A stretch of DNA of 64,000 nt from Terriglobales bacterium (lineage in GTDB: Bacteria; Acidobacteriota; Terriglobia; Terriglobales; Acidobacteriaceae). The notes beneath the pieces are model-generated. The model did not search any database, was not told where the DNA came from, and worked only from the letters and a program-made list of their open reading frames with translations. The stretch is taken from the NCBI GenBank assembly GCA_035487355.1, contig DATHMF010000115.1, forward strand, positions 1-64,000, in the 5' to 3' direction. Position 1 is the first letter of the stretch; every line of letters begins with the position of its first letter. Below are positions 45,455-55,862 of this stretch, in pieces. The position numbers and the translations under genes are program-made.

Positions 45455-46198
45455 CTATCGCTTCCACAGAGATGGGCGCGTAGACGATTTTGGGGCACTA
45501 TTATCTGCGGCCGGAGTCGCTGCCGGCGGACGATTACCCGCGGCGGCTGCGGCGGCCGGTGCATCCGGCTGCGGAACGGTAGGCATTGGGATCGTATCGG
45601 CTGCGGGCTGCTGGGCGAGGGTTGTTGCAAATAAAGACGCAGCCGTGCGAATTTTGCGCTCTTCCTCGCGTTTTCGGGTGCGCCACTCGTCCAGGCGGGT
45701 TTTTTCGCTGGCGATCTCTTTCTCATTGGCCTGAATCAGCAAGCGGAGCTGTTCGGTCAGGCGGTCGATTTCAGCCTGGGTCTCCTGGCTCTGCTGCGCC
45801 TTTCCAGTTTTGTAATTCTGGAATATCTGGAGCTGGCGTGCTTCGTAGTCATTCAGCACACGCTCGCGCCGTGCGGCGTCCTCGGTCACCTCATTGACCT
45901 GTATGTTGCTGGCCTCGAGCGTCAGCAAGACCGCCGCGCGCTTGGCGTCGGGAGTAAGCTCTCGAATGTGCACACTGCTCAGCATCTCCGCAACCTTCAG
46001 GATAGAGAAGCCATGCGGCGGCACGCGAACACCAGCTTGTGCGTAGACCTCAGAGATGCTTGGGGTTTGGATGGTTGGCGGCGCGGCCTGCCCGGCCGAC
46101 CGTTCCGTTTTTGGGGCTGGTGCAACCGCTTCAGCGGGAAGATCTTCCTGCGGAAGCAGATCGTGTACACTTTCCTGCGAGTCTTGTTCGTGTATCAT
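45455..46198 (-). CDS. Coiled-coil protein of unknown function
   Basis: This 247-residue protein has an acidic/proline-rich N-terminus (1-45), a compact region around ISEVYAQAGVRVPPHGFSILKVAEMLSS (50-80), a long charged coiled coil (about 85-185, ETQAEIDRLTEQLRLLIQANEKEIASEKTRL) and an Ala/Pro-rich disordered tail. There is no TM segment or signal peptide. I cannot assign it to a family. It is convergent with the TonB_C gene and not in an evident operon. Confidence 0.7.
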   Translation of the reverse strand: MIHEQDSQESVHDLLPQEDLPAEAVAPAPKTERSAGQAAPPTIQTPSISEVYAQAGVRVPPHGFSILKVAEMLSSVHIRELTPDAKRAAVLLTLEASNIQVNEVTEDAARRERVLNDYEARQLQIFQNYKTGKAQQSQETQAEIDRLTEQLRLLIQANEKEIASEKTRLDEWRTRKREEERKIRTAASLFATTLAQQPAADTIPMPTVPQPDAPAAAAAAGNRPPAATPAADNSAPKSSTRPSLWKR

Positions 46199-46362
46199 GG
46201 CGAGTTCTAATATAGACGGGTCATCCGAATCTGCAACAGCCTGTAAAAATTAGGGGGTCGTAATGCTCATATTACACCCTTTTCGGGAACTTAGCCTACT
46301 TTAGCTTCGCAGGCATCTTCGCGCACAACAGAGTGTAAAGGACGTCCTGAGAATGCTTTACT

Positions 46363-47286
46363 TTAGCTCTTCTTATACTTCCAGGCTGCGTCGAGCATTT
46401 CCTTATTATAAGGTTGCGGCACGATGCCTTCGGCGGCGTAAAGATACAGCGCGCCTTTGAAAACCAGGCCGGCAACGTTCATCAGATAACTCCAGGCAAT
46501 CAGGCCCAGCACCCAGACGGCCGCCGCAATGCCGATGATCCAGAAATTGTTCGCCTGGATGGAGACGAACACGGCGCCACCCAACAGCACCAGTGAAGCG
46601 AGCATGATGATCAGGCTGCCGAAGGCCATGCCGGCGTATCCGATGAGGGCCTCGCCCCATGTGCGCTTCAGCATGGCGGCCGATTTCCGCAACATGGCCA
46701 CCGGGTTCACGCTCGGGTCGCGCACGATAATCGGAATCACGAAGACAGAGGCGATGCTCCAGGTGATGCCGATCAGGCGGGCGATGATCCGGCCCACGAG
46801 ATCGAGCCGCCGCTCGATGGTTTTGATGATCAAGCCAACTAGTCCGGCGAAAAGGGTCCACATGAAAATGGCCTGAAAGCGGGAGCAGGCGAACTTGAGG
46901 CCGCGGCTGATGGAAACAGGTTTTCCCGTCAGCGCCGCGAGAATTTCGTTATAGAAAGCCACGTTGAAGAATGTGGCAAGAAACATAGAAACGAAATAAA
47001 GAAAGACCAGATAAGCGATCGCTGTGGGCGAATAGGTGAAAGTAGTCTCTGACGAGTCGGTGGCATGCGGTGACACCCGGAAAAACGTGGCGCCAATCGC
47101 CTGCCAGTGATCGAGGGATGTATAGGAATGACCGGTCGGCCACAGCGCCGCGGGCGCCGCGAAGAAAAGAATGATGACCAACGTGAGCACGGAGATGACA
47201 ACCGGGAAAAGCAGCAACTGTTTGTTCCGCGTAATGACGGAGATGGAACTCTTGAATAACAGCCAACTACGTTGAAATTTGCCCAT
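46363..47286 (-). CDS. DUF6159-like polytopic membrane protein
   Basis: This 307-residue protein has about six hydrophobic segments. The opening GKFQRSWLLFKSSISVITRNKQLLLFPVVISVLTL and the block ISRGLKFACSRFQAIFMWTLFAGLVGLIIKTIERR are typical of the DUF6159 family of uncharacterised integral membrane proteins. GGAGG eight to nine bases before the ATG supports the start. It is followed on the same strand, upstream, by peptide deformylase with a 28-base gap, so they may share a transcript. Confidence 0.82.
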   Translation of the reverse strand: MGKFQRSWLLFKSSISVITRNKQLLLFPVVISVLTLVIILFFAAPAALWPTGHSYTSLDHWQAIGATFFRVSPHATDSSETTFTYSPTAIAYLVFLYFVSMFLATFFNVAFYNEILAALTGKPVSISRGLKFACSRFQAIFMWTLFAGLVGLIIKTIERRLDLVGRIIARLIGITWSIASVFVIPIIVRDPSVNPVAMLRKSAAMLKRTWGEALIGYAGMAFGSLIIMLASLVLLGGAVFVSIQANNFWIIGIAAAVWVLGLIAWSYLMNVAGLVFKGALYLYAAEGIVPQPYNKEMLDAAWKYKKS

Positions 47287-47314
47287 GACATTTTCCTCCG
47301 GACTGCTGTGCCGA

Positions 47315-47899
47315 TTATTTTAGGGCATCACGGACCTCTTGAATAGATTTGTTTTTCCAAAAGCGGGTGAGGTTTTCCAGTGTGGTCAGCGAACGGCTGT
47401 GCATGCGGTCTATATAAATAGTTCCGTTCAGGTGGTCTATTTCATGCTGAAGGATGCGGGCGTACCATCCGGAGGCTTCGATTACGCGGGGTGTCCCTTT
47501 TTCGTCCAGGCATTCCACGCGTACAGTGCGAGAACGCGGCACGAGAGCGCAGAAGCCGGCAAGACTAAGACATCCTTCGAAGAACTCAACTGGCGCGCCG
47601 GATGTGGAGACGATCTTGGGATTGATGATCACGTGGAACGGAACCGGTTTTCGTTCGCGCTCGAGGAGCTGTTCGGCGGAGACATCTTTGGAATACTCGG
47701 CGCGATCCTCGATCACGGCAAGCTGCAGTGACATCCCCACCTGGGGCGCGGCGAGGCCGACGCCGGGCGCATCGCGCATGGTCTCTTTCATATGCTCGAT
47801 GAGTTGCTGGATGTTGGCACTAAGAATTTCCTCGGCAGACAATGGCCTGGCCTGCTGGCGAAGAACCGGGTCTCCGGCTTGAACGATCTTTAGGCGCAT
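47315..47899 (-). CDS. def: Peptide deformylase
   Basis: This metalloenzyme removes the N-formyl group from nascent proteins. The three family motifs are complete: [18 protein letters not shown] (metal Cys) and QHEIDHLNG (metal His and catalytic Glu). The length of 194 residues is normal, with an insertion around [23 protein letters not shown]. No strong Shine-Dalgarno precedes the ATG. It is not next to fmt, unlike in many bacteria. Confidence 0.96.
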   Translation of the reverse strand: MRLKIVQAGDPVLRQQARPLSAEEILSANIQQLIEHMKETMRDAPGVGLAAPQVGMSLQLAVIEDRAEYSKDVSAEQLLERERKPVPFHVIINPKIVSTSGAPVEFFEGCLSLAGFCALVPRSRTVRVECLDEKGTPRVIEASGWYARILQHEIDHLNGTIYIDRMHSRSLTTLENLTRFWKNKSIQEVRDALK

Positions 47900-48487
47900 A
47901 GGATTATCGCCAGCTTCTGGCTGTAATTAGGTTATCAACAATTCAAGAATAGTTTTGCTGCATGAGCGAGCTCTGCAGATTTGGAATTAGATTCAGCAAA
48001 TCTTCATTTTAGTTCGGTACTCTAATCAGATTTGAGAAAGCGCCCGGTTTTCACTTCGAGTGACTTAACAAAAAATTACAGTTCAAGCCCGCTTGGTTAA
48101 GTTAAAACGTTATGGAAGGCCGCAGAGTTTATTTTGCCCTGTGAAACTTTATTAATCTAAAAAAGTAGAACAAATTAAAGCGAAATACGTCTTATAAAAT
48201 ACAAGCAGATTGATCAGAGGTCATTCGTGGTGGGGAGTGATTTCAGAGCGGCTCCAGGTTGCAAGCTCCAAACCTACAGTAAATCAGGCATGCTGTAAGT
48301 GCGAAAAACGCTCTCAATGAAACCTGGGATAAGTGTTTTTGAGGTACGGCGAAGCTGGTTTCCTGCAATCGCGCCATTTTTTACAGAAAACGCGTAAGTT
48401 TCGCAGCAGTTAGCAGCAGTTATACGTCCAAGGTAGTGTGGTTTTTTGGGAATTTGAGGGAATGGGAAGTCACGGAGTAAAGGTTCA
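47900..48487. other. AT-rich intergenic region without recognisable gene
   Basis: About 590 bases between the divergent def and DUF5666-protein genes. It is notably richer in A and T than its surroundings (for example, near 48100-48220). I found no convincing coding frame, terminator or member of the dispersed repeat family. It presumably contains promoters for both genes, but none could be assigned with confidence. Confidence 0.4.
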
Positions 48488-49744
48488 ATGAACCGCATAT
48501 TAATGAAGCGCATATTAAAGAAATCAGGATTGCTGGTCTGGGGTGCTGCTGTTCTTGTTTTGGGAATCTTCAGCGGCGTTAGTTACGGCCAGACGCAGCC
48601 GGCTCCGGCGGCACAAGCTGCACCGGCAAAGCAGATTGGCGCAGTGAAAGCCATTGCGGGAAATACTCTCACGCTGAAGAGTGACTCCGGTCCTGAATTC
48701 CAGGTTTTGGTGCAGGACTCCACGCGCATCGTGCGCATCGCCCCCGGACAAACCAGCCTGAAAGATGCGACCACAATACAACTCTCAGACCTGCAGGTCG
48801 GGGACAGAATCCTGGCACGCGGCAATCAGGGAGACAATGCGCAGTCTATAGCGGCGGCCCTTGTGGTGGTCATGAAACAAGCCGACGTTTCCCAAAAGCA
48901 GGAGCATGAACGGGAAGACTGGCAGAAACGCGGAACGGGCGGGATCGTTACGGCGGTCGACCCTGCCAGCGGAATCGTTAGCGTTTCGATTGCACCGACC
49001 TACAACGTTGCCCTAAAAACTTCGAAGGACACACACTATCTCCGCTATGCGGCAGACTCGGTGAAGTTCAGCGATGCCACGCCAGGGACCTTCGACCAGA
49101 TCAAGATCGGAGACCAGCTTCGCGCGCGAGGAACGAAGAGTGCCGATAGCAAAGAATTTGCCGCCGATGAAATCATTTCAGGCGCATTCAGAAACATAGC
49201 CGGCACAATACTCTCGATTGACACCAGCAACAATACAATCAGCGTCATGGACCTGTTAAAGAAGAAAGCGGTCACCGTGAAGTTCGCGGCTGATTCCCAG
49301 TTGCGGAAACTGCCTCCGCAGGCAGCACAGAGAATCGCGATGATGCTCAAGGGAATTCCTTCTCAGGGCGGAGTCCCTCCTTCGGGAGGAACTCCTCAGC
49401 CCGGTGCTCCCTCATCCGGTAACGCAGCAACAAGCCCAGCGAGCGGGCAGACGAGTGGACCACGAGCTCAAGCTGCTGGTGGAGGTGAGCGGCCAGGGGG
49501 AACTGGGGGACGTCCGCCTGAGTTCCAACAAATCCTGGGCCGGCTTCCAACGGTAACGCTTGCTGATTTGCAGAAGGGCGACGCGGTAATGATTGTCTCA
49601 ACCCAGGGCGCAGATACGGCCGAGGCCAGGGCGATCACGTTGTTAAGCGGAGTCGAGCCCATTCTCACGGCATCGCCGAGTGGGGGCGCGACCGCCGCGG
49701 TGCTATCTGCGTGGAACATGTCCGGGGGCGGAGACGCGCAATAG
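48488..49744 (+). CDS. Exported DUF5666-domain protein
   Basis: This 418-residue protein has a signal peptide (KKSGLLVWGAAVLVLGIFSGVSYGQ). Three successive beta-rich segments (about 45-120, 145-220 and 228-285) follow the DUF5666 pattern: KAIAGNTLTLKSDSGPEFQVLVQDSTRI...LQVGDRILARGN; TAVDPASGIVSVSIAP...IKIGDQLRARGT; LSIDTSNNTISVMDL. A Pro/Gly/Ser/Ala-rich low-complexity stretch (about 290-350) precedes a short final segment with LADLQKGDAVMIVSTQG. AAGG five bases before the ATG supports the start. DUF5666 proteins are envelope proteins of unknown role. It may be co-expressed with the TonB receptor that follows. Confidence 0.82.
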   Translation: MNRILMKRILKKSGLLVWGAAVLVLGIFSGVSYGQTQPAPAAQAAPAKQIGAVKAIAGNTLTLKSDSGPEFQVLVQDSTRIVRIAPGQTSLKDATTIQLSDLQVGDRILARGNQGDNAQSIAAALVVVMKQADVSQKQEHEREDWQKRGTGGIVTAVDPASGIVSVSIAPTYNVALKTSKDTHYLRYAADSVKFSDATPGTFDQIKIGDQLRARGTKSADSKEFAADEIISGAFRNIAGTILSIDTSNNTISVMDLLKKKAVTVKFAADSQLRKLPPQAAQRIAMMLKGIPSQGGVPPSGGTPQPGAPSSGNAATSPASGQTSGPRAQAAGGGERPGGTGGRPPEFQQILGRLPTVTLADLQKGDAVMIVSTQGADTAEARAITLLSGVEPILTASPSGGATAAVLSAWNMSGGGDAQ

Positions 49745-49855
49745 AAGTTTCGAGTTTGTATATAGGACTGATTGGAAGGCTCAAAAGGTTTCGCACTGCT
49801 GTTCAGGTAAACAGTAATTAAAAGACTGCTCTAAAGGTCATGGGGTGATTTTTTT

Positions 49856-52768
49856 ATGGGGTCCAAAAGCTGGGCATTATCACGATCTATCTTCCTTCTT
49901 ATACTTCTTATTCTGCTGTTCACGAATTATTTGTTTGGGCAAACTCCTTCCGGGACCCTGCGTGGGCAGGTGAGTGACCCTTCGGGCGCCGTGGTGCAGT
50001 CCGCTACCGTAACGGCCAAGAGCGAGTCCGGGCAAGCAACTAGTACGAAGACAGGCAAGTTGGGGACCTACGAAATCAAGGGGCTCGCGCCGGGCAAGTA
50101 CACAGTCAGCGCCGCCGCTAAAGGTTTTGCGGTGTCCGCGAATGATGTGGAGGTGGTCGCGGGGAAAGAGCAGAAGCTCGATGTTCATCTGGAGATTGCA
50201 GTCGAGCAACAGCAAGTCGCGGTGGAAGAGACCCAGACCAAGGTGGACATTGGCTCTGAAAATAATGCCAGTGCGGTGGTCATCAAAGGAAAAGACCTGG
50301 AAGCTCTCTCCGACGATCCCGACGAGCTGTCATCGGAACTGCAGGCGCTGGCTGGCCCGGCCGCGGGGCCCAATGGCGGCCAGATGTATATTGATGGATT
50401 TAGCGGCGGCACACTTCCGCCCAAGGCGTCAATCCGTGAGATCAGGGTGAATCAAAATCCCTTCTCGGCACAGTATGACCGGCTCGGTTATGGCCGCATT
50501 GAAATCTTCACCAAACCGGGAACAGACAAGTTTCATGGCCAACTGATGTTCAGGGACAGCCCTACTGGTCTCAGCGCTGCTAATCCATTCGCATTTCCAC
50601 TCAGGCCTACTTATAGTGCGCAACAGGTCGAAGGCAATATCGGCGGCCCAATCAACAAGAACGGCTCATTTTTTCTGAATGTGGAAGACCGCAACACGCA
50701 GGATCACAGGATTACAACCCCATTCCTCTCTCTGGATGCGAACAATAAGGCGGTCGCCTTTCCGCAAGCAGTGTCTTACCCCGGCGCGGGTATTGAAATC
50801 TCTCCGCGATTCGATTACCAGATCACTGCAAACAACACGCTGACAACCCGCTTCGAATACAACCGCAACCACTCCGATAACGCATTGGGAACGCTCTCGC
50901 TACCTGAGCAGGCCTACAATACCCGCAGCTCCGAGATCAACGCACAGGTGAGCGACACGCAGATTGTAAATTCTAAAACCGTCAACGAGACCCGCTTTCA
51001 ATATGTGCGCAACATCAGTTCCCAAAGGGCACAAAGCTTTTCGCCGCAGATTTCCGTGCTGGGTGCTTTCAACAGCGGAGGCAATCCGATTGGCCGAAGC
51101 TCGACCAGCCAGGACCATTACGAGCTGCAGAACTATACTTCCATGTCTCTGGGCAACCACTTTGTCAGGTTCGGTGGAAGGTTGCGCGGTACAGCGGAGA
51201 CAGACAACTTTATCCAGAATTTTAACGGCACGTATACGTTTTCATCATTGAATGCGTACCTGACAACCCTGCAGGGATTGGGCCCTGGACCTACCCAGTT
51301 TTCTATCAACACCGGAAATCCTCGTACCTCCAATACCTCTGTGGATGCGGGACTGTACGTCGAAGAGGACTGGAAGATACGGCCTGACTTGATGTTCAGC
51401 CACGGATTGCGATTTGAGACGCAGAACGATATTCACGACCACGCTGATTTCGCTCCACGCGTCGGTGTTGCCTGGGCTCCAGGTGGTACAAAGAATGCGT
51501 CCCCCAAAACTGTACTGCGAGCAGGATTCGGCCTTTTTTACGACCGTTTCGGACAGAACCTGGTATTGCAAGCGCTACGGCAGAATGGCATCAATCAGCA
51601 GCAGTTTACTGTAGATTCGTTGACGCCAAATGCTGGAGCAATCCTGGGCTTTTACCCAAACATCCCACCTATCAGCTTGCTTACCAGCACGCCGGCGCTT
51701 TCCGTTCGCCATATTGATACCAAGTTGCACGCACCTTACACCATGCAGTTTGCGACCTCAGTTGAACGGCAACTGACTAAAACTGCGAACTTGAGCATTA
51801 CTTATCTGCACTCGCGAGGCGTCCATCAGCTTCTCTCGCGCAACATCAACACGCCGTTGCCTGGAGCACCCAGCGTCATATATCCGTTAGGTCAACAGGG
51901 CAATGTTTATCAATATCAGTCGGAGGGGATTTTCAATCAAAACCAATTGATCACCAGTTTCAATGTGCGCGGAAGAGTACTCTCCCTCTTTGGCTTCTAT
52001 ATGTTGAACTACGCGAAGAGCAACACCTCCGGTGCTGGCAGCTTTCCGTCAAACGAATATGACTTGGGTCAGGACTACGGACGCACAGGGTATGACATTC
52101 ACCACCGCATCTTCTTCGGCGGCTCTATTTCCATGCCTTACGGATTTCGGCTCAACCCATTCATGGTGGTCAACTCAGGCGCGCCGTTTAACATCTACAC
52201 GGGAACTGATCTGAACGGCGATTCCGTTATCGGCAATGACAGACCTGCATTCGCCACCAGTGCGACGCTGCAACAAAACTTGGTCCCAACGCGCTTTGGA
52301 ACGTTTGACCTGAATCCATCTCTCGGCCAGAAGATCATTCCGATTAATTTTGGCACCGAGCCGGCCAGGTATAGCTTGAATACGAGATTGAGTAAGACCT
52401 TCGGGTTTGGAGGCAGTTCCAGCCAAGCCAGATCCGGTGGCAACGGTGGCCCTGGTGGAGGCGGTCCGGGCGGTGGCGGTCCGAGGATGGGAGGCGGAGG
52501 TGAGGGTCGTGGTGGCGGCGGCGAAGGTATCGGTCGCGGCGGCTTCGGCGGCGGTGGCGGCGGCGGCGGCAGTGAGCAACGTTACAATCTGACCTTCACC
52601 GTTGGCGCGTTCAATCTTTTCAATCACACGAACCTGGGTGATCCGATTGGCAACGTCAGCTCATCGACCTTTGGTTTCGTTAAGACGCTCACCGGCCCTC
52701 CGTTCACGCCCCCGAACACCTTCGCCACGAACCGTCGTGTGGACCTGCAGGTGAATTTCTCCTTCTAG
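49856..52768 (+). CDS. TonB-dependent receptor with carboxypeptidase-regulatory domain
   Basis: This 970-residue outer-membrane protein has a signal peptide (SIFLLILLILLFTNYLFGQ) and a CarboxypepD_reg domain (about 30-105: GTLRGQVSDPSGAVVQSATVTAKS...GTYEIKGLAPGKYTV). A plug-like region (to about 240, with GGQMYIDGFSGGTLPPKASIREIRVN) leads into a long beta-barrel ending in VDLQVNFSF, the terminal Phe typical of outer-membrane barrels. A Gly-rich insert (about 855-905) interrupts the last strands. This is the Oar-like class abundant in Acidobacteria and Bacteroidetes. The ligand is unknown. It ends just before a strong terminator. Confidence 0.93.
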   Translation: MGSKSWALSRSIFLLILLILLFTNYLFGQTPSGTLRGQVSDPSGAVVQSATVTAKSESGQATSTKTGKLGTYEIKGLAPGKYTVSAAAKGFAVSANDVEVVAGKEQKLDVHLEIAVEQQQVAVEETQTKVDIGSENNASAVVIKGKDLEALSDDPDELSSELQALAGPAAGPNGGQMYIDGFSGGTLPPKASIREIRVNQNPFSAQYDRLGYGRIEIFTKPGTDKFHGQLMFRDSPTGLSAANPFAFPLRPTYSAQQVEGNIGGPINKNGSFFLNVEDRNTQDHRITTPFLSLDANNKAVAFPQAVSYPGAGIEISPRFDYQITANNTLTTRFEYNRNHSDNALGTLSLPEQAYNTRSSEINAQVSDTQIVNSKTVNETRFQYVRNISSQRAQSFSPQISVLGAFNSGGNPIGRSSTSQDHYELQNYTSMSLGNHFVRFGGRLRGTAETDNFIQNFNGTYTFSSLNAYLTTLQGLGPGPTQFSINTGNPRTSNTSVDAGLYVEEDWKIRPDLMFSHGLRFETQNDIHDHADFAPRVGVAWAPGGTKNASPKTVLRAGFGLFYDRFGQNLVLQALRQNGINQQQFTVDSLTPNAGAILGFYPNIPPISLLTSTPALSVRHIDTKLHAPYTMQFATSVERQLTKTANLSITYLHSRGVHQLLSRNINTPLPGAPSVIYPLGQQGNVYQYQSEGIFNQNQLITSFNVRGRVLSLFGFYMLNYAKSNTSGAGSFPSNEYDLGQDYGRTGYDIHHRIFFGGSISMPYGFRLNPFMVVNSGAPFNIYTGTDLNGDSVIGNDRPAFATSATLQQNLVPTRFGTFDLNPSLGQKIIPINFGTEPARYSLNTRLSKTFGFGGSSSQARSGGNGGPGGGGPGGGGPRMGGGGEGRGGGGEGIGRGGFGGGGGGGGSEQRYNLTFTVGAFNLFNHTNLGDPIGNVSSSTFGFVKTLTGPPFTPPNTFATNRRVDLQVNFSF

Positions 52769-52782
52769 CGAATCAGTGCGCG

Positions 52783-52823
52783 AAAAAAACGGTGGGTCAT
52801 AACGCCCACCGTTTTCCTTTTTT
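52783..52823. terminator. Bidirectional intrinsic terminator
   Basis: An eight-base-pair stem, ACGGTGGG / CCCACCGT (52789-52796 and 52805-52812), with an eight-base loop has T-rich sequence on the plus side (TTTCCTTTTTT) and a matching A-run on the other (AAAAAAA, 52783-52789). It sits between the convergent TonB-receptor and beta-propeller genes and can terminate both. Confidence 0.9.
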
Positions 52824-52849
52824 AGAACCGATTGCTTCTTGCGGCTTAC

Positions 52850-55501
52850 TTACTGGATATTGAAATTACATACTGTTAACGTGTCCGCTGCCGATGTAGT
52901 ACCCACAAAGACTCCGTAGTTATTGACGCTTGTCACTGTGTTCTGCTCGGTGCGGAAGTGGAAATTGCTGCCGATGGTCAACTCCGATCCTCCCGGCGGA
53001 GTTACAAAGACGGAGTAGGTGTGCACGGGGACGTTGACCACCAAACGGAAATGATACGTATTTCCGCCGGAGTACGGGATGGCCGGTGTGGGTCCGGCAT
53101 AACTTCCACCATCACGCGCCAAAATCACGCCCTGCGTGCCGTTAAAGGCCACCAGGTTGGCGAATGCGCTGTAGGCAGTCCCAGCCCCATGTGAGAGTGC
53201 GACCACGCTGTTCATGTTGTTATGCGCAGGCGTGGCATCAAAGGTGGTGGTAAATGTTCCTGTCTGCGAAGCAAATGCGGTGTTCACCCATCCTGCTCCG
53301 CCTACTGCCTTCGGACATGTACTGACTACAGGATTGACCACGAGCACCACGTTCGCAGTGTGGGAGAGGCTACCGCTGGTTCCCATAATGGTCAGGGTAA
53401 AGGTGCCGGTTGAAGCCGAGATGGTTGTCGAAACATTCAGCATAGAAGCGCCGGAACCACTCACCGATGTCGGAGTAAGACTGGCTGTGACTCCTGCCGA
53501 CTGACCGGTCACCGTGAGGGCAACGTTTCCGTTGAACCCATTCACCGCGCCGACCGTCGCCGTATAGCTGGTGCTGCCGCCTACGGTCACAGTTTGCGAA
53601 CCCGGCGAAGCTTTCAGCGTAAAGTCCGGCTGCAACGGCTGGTTGACAATCAAGGTGACGTTGGTCGAGTGTGACAAATTGCCGCTTGTTCCCGTAATGG
53701 TCAGAGTGTAAGTGCCGGCCGGAGTTGTGCTGGAAGTGGAGATGCCTAACGTGGAAGAACCGGAACCGCCTGGAACAGGATTCGGGCTGAAGCTGGAGCT
53801 TGCACCCGCCGGCAATCCGCCCACACTCAACGTCACAGCGCTGCTAAACCCGTTTGAAGGTGTCACGGTGGTTGTGTAAGTGGTGCTGTTCCCGGCTACC
53901 ACGGTCTGCGAACTTGGCGATGCCCCCAGCGAAAAGTCAGGAGAAGGAGGCGCTAACAATCCATACACGCACAGCTGGCCGGTGCCGGTGTTGGCAGTGC
54001 CGAAGCTGGACAGATACACCTTGCCATTGGCAATGGTGGGCGGAGCCATCTTAGAGTAGTTGTTGCAATTGTCGCGGGCACTGTTTTGCAACGAGTTCCA
54101 CAGCTCGTTGTTGATATTGTCGGCGTTAAATGCATGCAGCACGCCGGGCCGCGATGAGTGCCAGGCATCGCCACTGGCCATGATAGCCGCCCACACGATT
54201 CCGTTGGCATTCCCATTTGCGGAAATTGAGAGCATGCCGCCGGGATGACCGGTGTTGGCCGTGGGCTGGATCATGAAGGGCGTAGTGTTGAATGTGCTGC
54301 CGTTGAATTTGTAGACCTTGAAGCGATCAGCCTGCGGCCACATGTAGAGCATGGGGCCGTTCACGGCACTATTCCAGAACGCGAGGCTGTGCAGATGTTG
54401 CTTGTTGAAAGTGCCGGTCTGGAAGCTCTGAACGATCTGGTTGTCGTCACTGGGATGCACGTGGCCGAAATTGTTAGTATCTACGACATATAATTTTGCC
54501 CCCTTGCCGCCGCCGATCAGAAGATTTGTGCCGGGAAGCAGCATGGGCCCACCGGAATTAACGTCCGCATCGGCGCCATCCAGCGTGGCATGGTCGTGTG
54601 GCGTGAACCAATCGAGCAAGTGCAAACTGCCGGGGCTCAACTTCATGAAAGTTTCGCTGAAATTGTTGACCCCATCCCATGTGCCATTACTGGTAATGAC
54701 ATAGATGTTCCCGTTGACGTCCACAGCCGGCCCCGTGCCCGAATGCCAGATGCTGTCGCCGTTGCCCGAGGTCGAGGTGTTGAAGGCCCCCACTTGCTGT
54801 AGCGTGTTGGCGTTGTAGGCGAGAAGGAATCCGTGGTAAATGCCTTGGTCGCAGTGTGACGAATAACCGATGTACACCACCCCGTTGGAGAGCAGCAATG
54901 CTGGCCGCTGATTTTCCTGCGATGCATTAAAGCCAGAGGCCGCGATTATCACCGGACTGCCTGAGCGTTCGATTCCGGTAGCGATATCCAGAGCGTGCAG
55001 TCGTTGCGTCGTGCCGCTCAGCGAAACCACGTAGAGGGTGTCGGTGTTGCCATCAATCACCGGGGTGCCGGTGACGCCGATATTGCCATTGATATCGGTG
55101 CAGCGGAAATGATTGGCCACTGGTGCGCCGAAATTGACGTGCCAATACGGAGCGGTGACGCTGGGGTCGTCGGCATCGAAAGCATAAACGCTATTGTGCA
55201 TGGTGGTGACATAAACCACGTTGTGGGTGCCCGCGGCAATGCTGACATTGGTGGCAACCAGCGGCTGGCCATAAACCTGGTCGTCCACCACGCGCTTGAA
55301 CAGCATGCCGAACTGGTTTACGTTCACGTTGGCATGCGTGAGAATGGTTTCATTGAGGTTGGCGCCGGTGCGTCCGTTGTCGTTGTGCTGCGTCAGGACA
55401 TTCACCTGGGCAAAAGCCGGCAGCGCCAGCAAAAGTACGGCCGTTACTATGGTCCATCGGCGACAGGGGAGGGCATGGCTAGCAGAGAATCCTGTATTCA
55501 T
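52850..55501 (-). CDS. Large exported protein: PQQ-like beta-propeller plus Ig-like repeats
   Basis: The ATG at 55501 is preceded by GAGGAGA and gives 883 residues with a signal peptide (WTIVTAVLLLALPAFA). Residues of about 30-510 form beta-propeller repeats: YGQPLVATNVSI, VVYVTTMHNSVYAFDADDP, GVTGTPVIDGNTDTLYVVS, GNIYVITSNGTWDG. Two homologous Ig-like segments of about 100 residues follow (FSLGASPSSQTVVAGNSTTYT and FTLKASPGSQTVTVGGSTSYT), then a beta-sandwich-like C-terminal region. No PQQ ligand set or catalytic signature was identified, so it may be a surface or adhesion protein rather than a dehydrogenase. Confidence 0.82.
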   Translation of the reverse strand: MNTGFSASHALPCRRWTIVTAVLLLALPAFAQVNVLTQHNDNGRTGANLNETILTHANVNVNQFGMLFKRVVDDQVYGQPLVATNVSIAAGTHNVVYVTTMHNSVYAFDADDPSVTAPYWHVNFGAPVANHFRCTDINGNIGVTGTPVIDGNTDTLYVVSLSGTTQRLHALDIATGIERSGSPVIIAASGFNASQENQRPALLLSNGVVYIGYSSHCDQGIYHGFLLAYNANTLQQVGAFNTSTSGNGDSIWHSGTGPAVDVNGNIYVITSNGTWDGVNNFSETFMKLSPGSLHLLDWFTPHDHATLDGADADVNSGGPMLLPGTNLLIGGGKGAKLYVVDTNNFGHVHPSDDNQIVQSFQTGTFNKQHLHSLAFWNSAVNGPMLYMWPQADRFKVYKFNGSTFNTTPFMIQPTANTGHPGGMLSISANGNANGIVWAAIMASGDAWHSSRPGVLHAFNADNINNELWNSLQNSARDNCNNYSKMAPPTIANGKVYLSSFGTANTGTGQLCVYGLLAPPSPDFSLGASPSSQTVVAGNSTTYTTTVTPSNGFSSAVTLSVGGLPAGASSSFSPNPVPGGSGSSTLGISTSSTTPAGTYTLTITGTSGNLSHSTNVTLIVNQPLQPDFTLKASPGSQTVTVGGSTSYTATVGAVNGFNGNVALTVTGQSAGVTASLTPTSVSGSGASMLNVSTTISASTGTFTLTIMGTSGSLSHTANVVLVVNPVVSTCPKAVGGAGWVNTAFASQTGTFTTTFDATPAHNNMNSVVALSHGAGTAYSAFANLVAFNGTQGVILARDGGSYAGPTPAIPYSGGNTYHFRLVVNVPVHTYSVFVTPPGGSELTIGSNFHFRTEQNTVTSVNNYGVFVGTTSAADTLTVCNFNIQ

Positions 55502-55862
55502 TGGATCAATCTCCTCACAAGGAATCGTGATGATTGTGCAGTATCGTGGTCGAGCAGCGCAGGGTGCGGGCAAGCGCCAATGGTGATGGTCAATACAAAC
55601 TTCAAGCCGCTTTCAGTTTGCTGATATCAGCAAGCTCGTAAACGTTTACACGAATTTAGCCGTTTGTGTCAAAGCAAAACCTCTAAACAATGTCTTTGAA
55701 AAAACTCAATAGGGCGGGATGGGTCTTGATCGCTGGACTACAGGCTTCAGGAACTGCAGGATGAAAAATGCCTAATGCTGACCACAATTGCCTGTGACTC
55801 GTGCTCTGTGGCACTATTGAGTCCGCTTTTCATCTATCACACATGTTCCGGAAAAACTCGAC
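55502..55862. other. Divergent promoter region
   Basis: About 360 bases separate two divergently transcribed genes for exported proteins. No gene or member of the dispersed families was recognised. The GAGGAGA ribosome-binding site of the minus-strand gene lies near 55511. Promoters for both directions are expected here but were not resolved. Confidence 0.4.
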
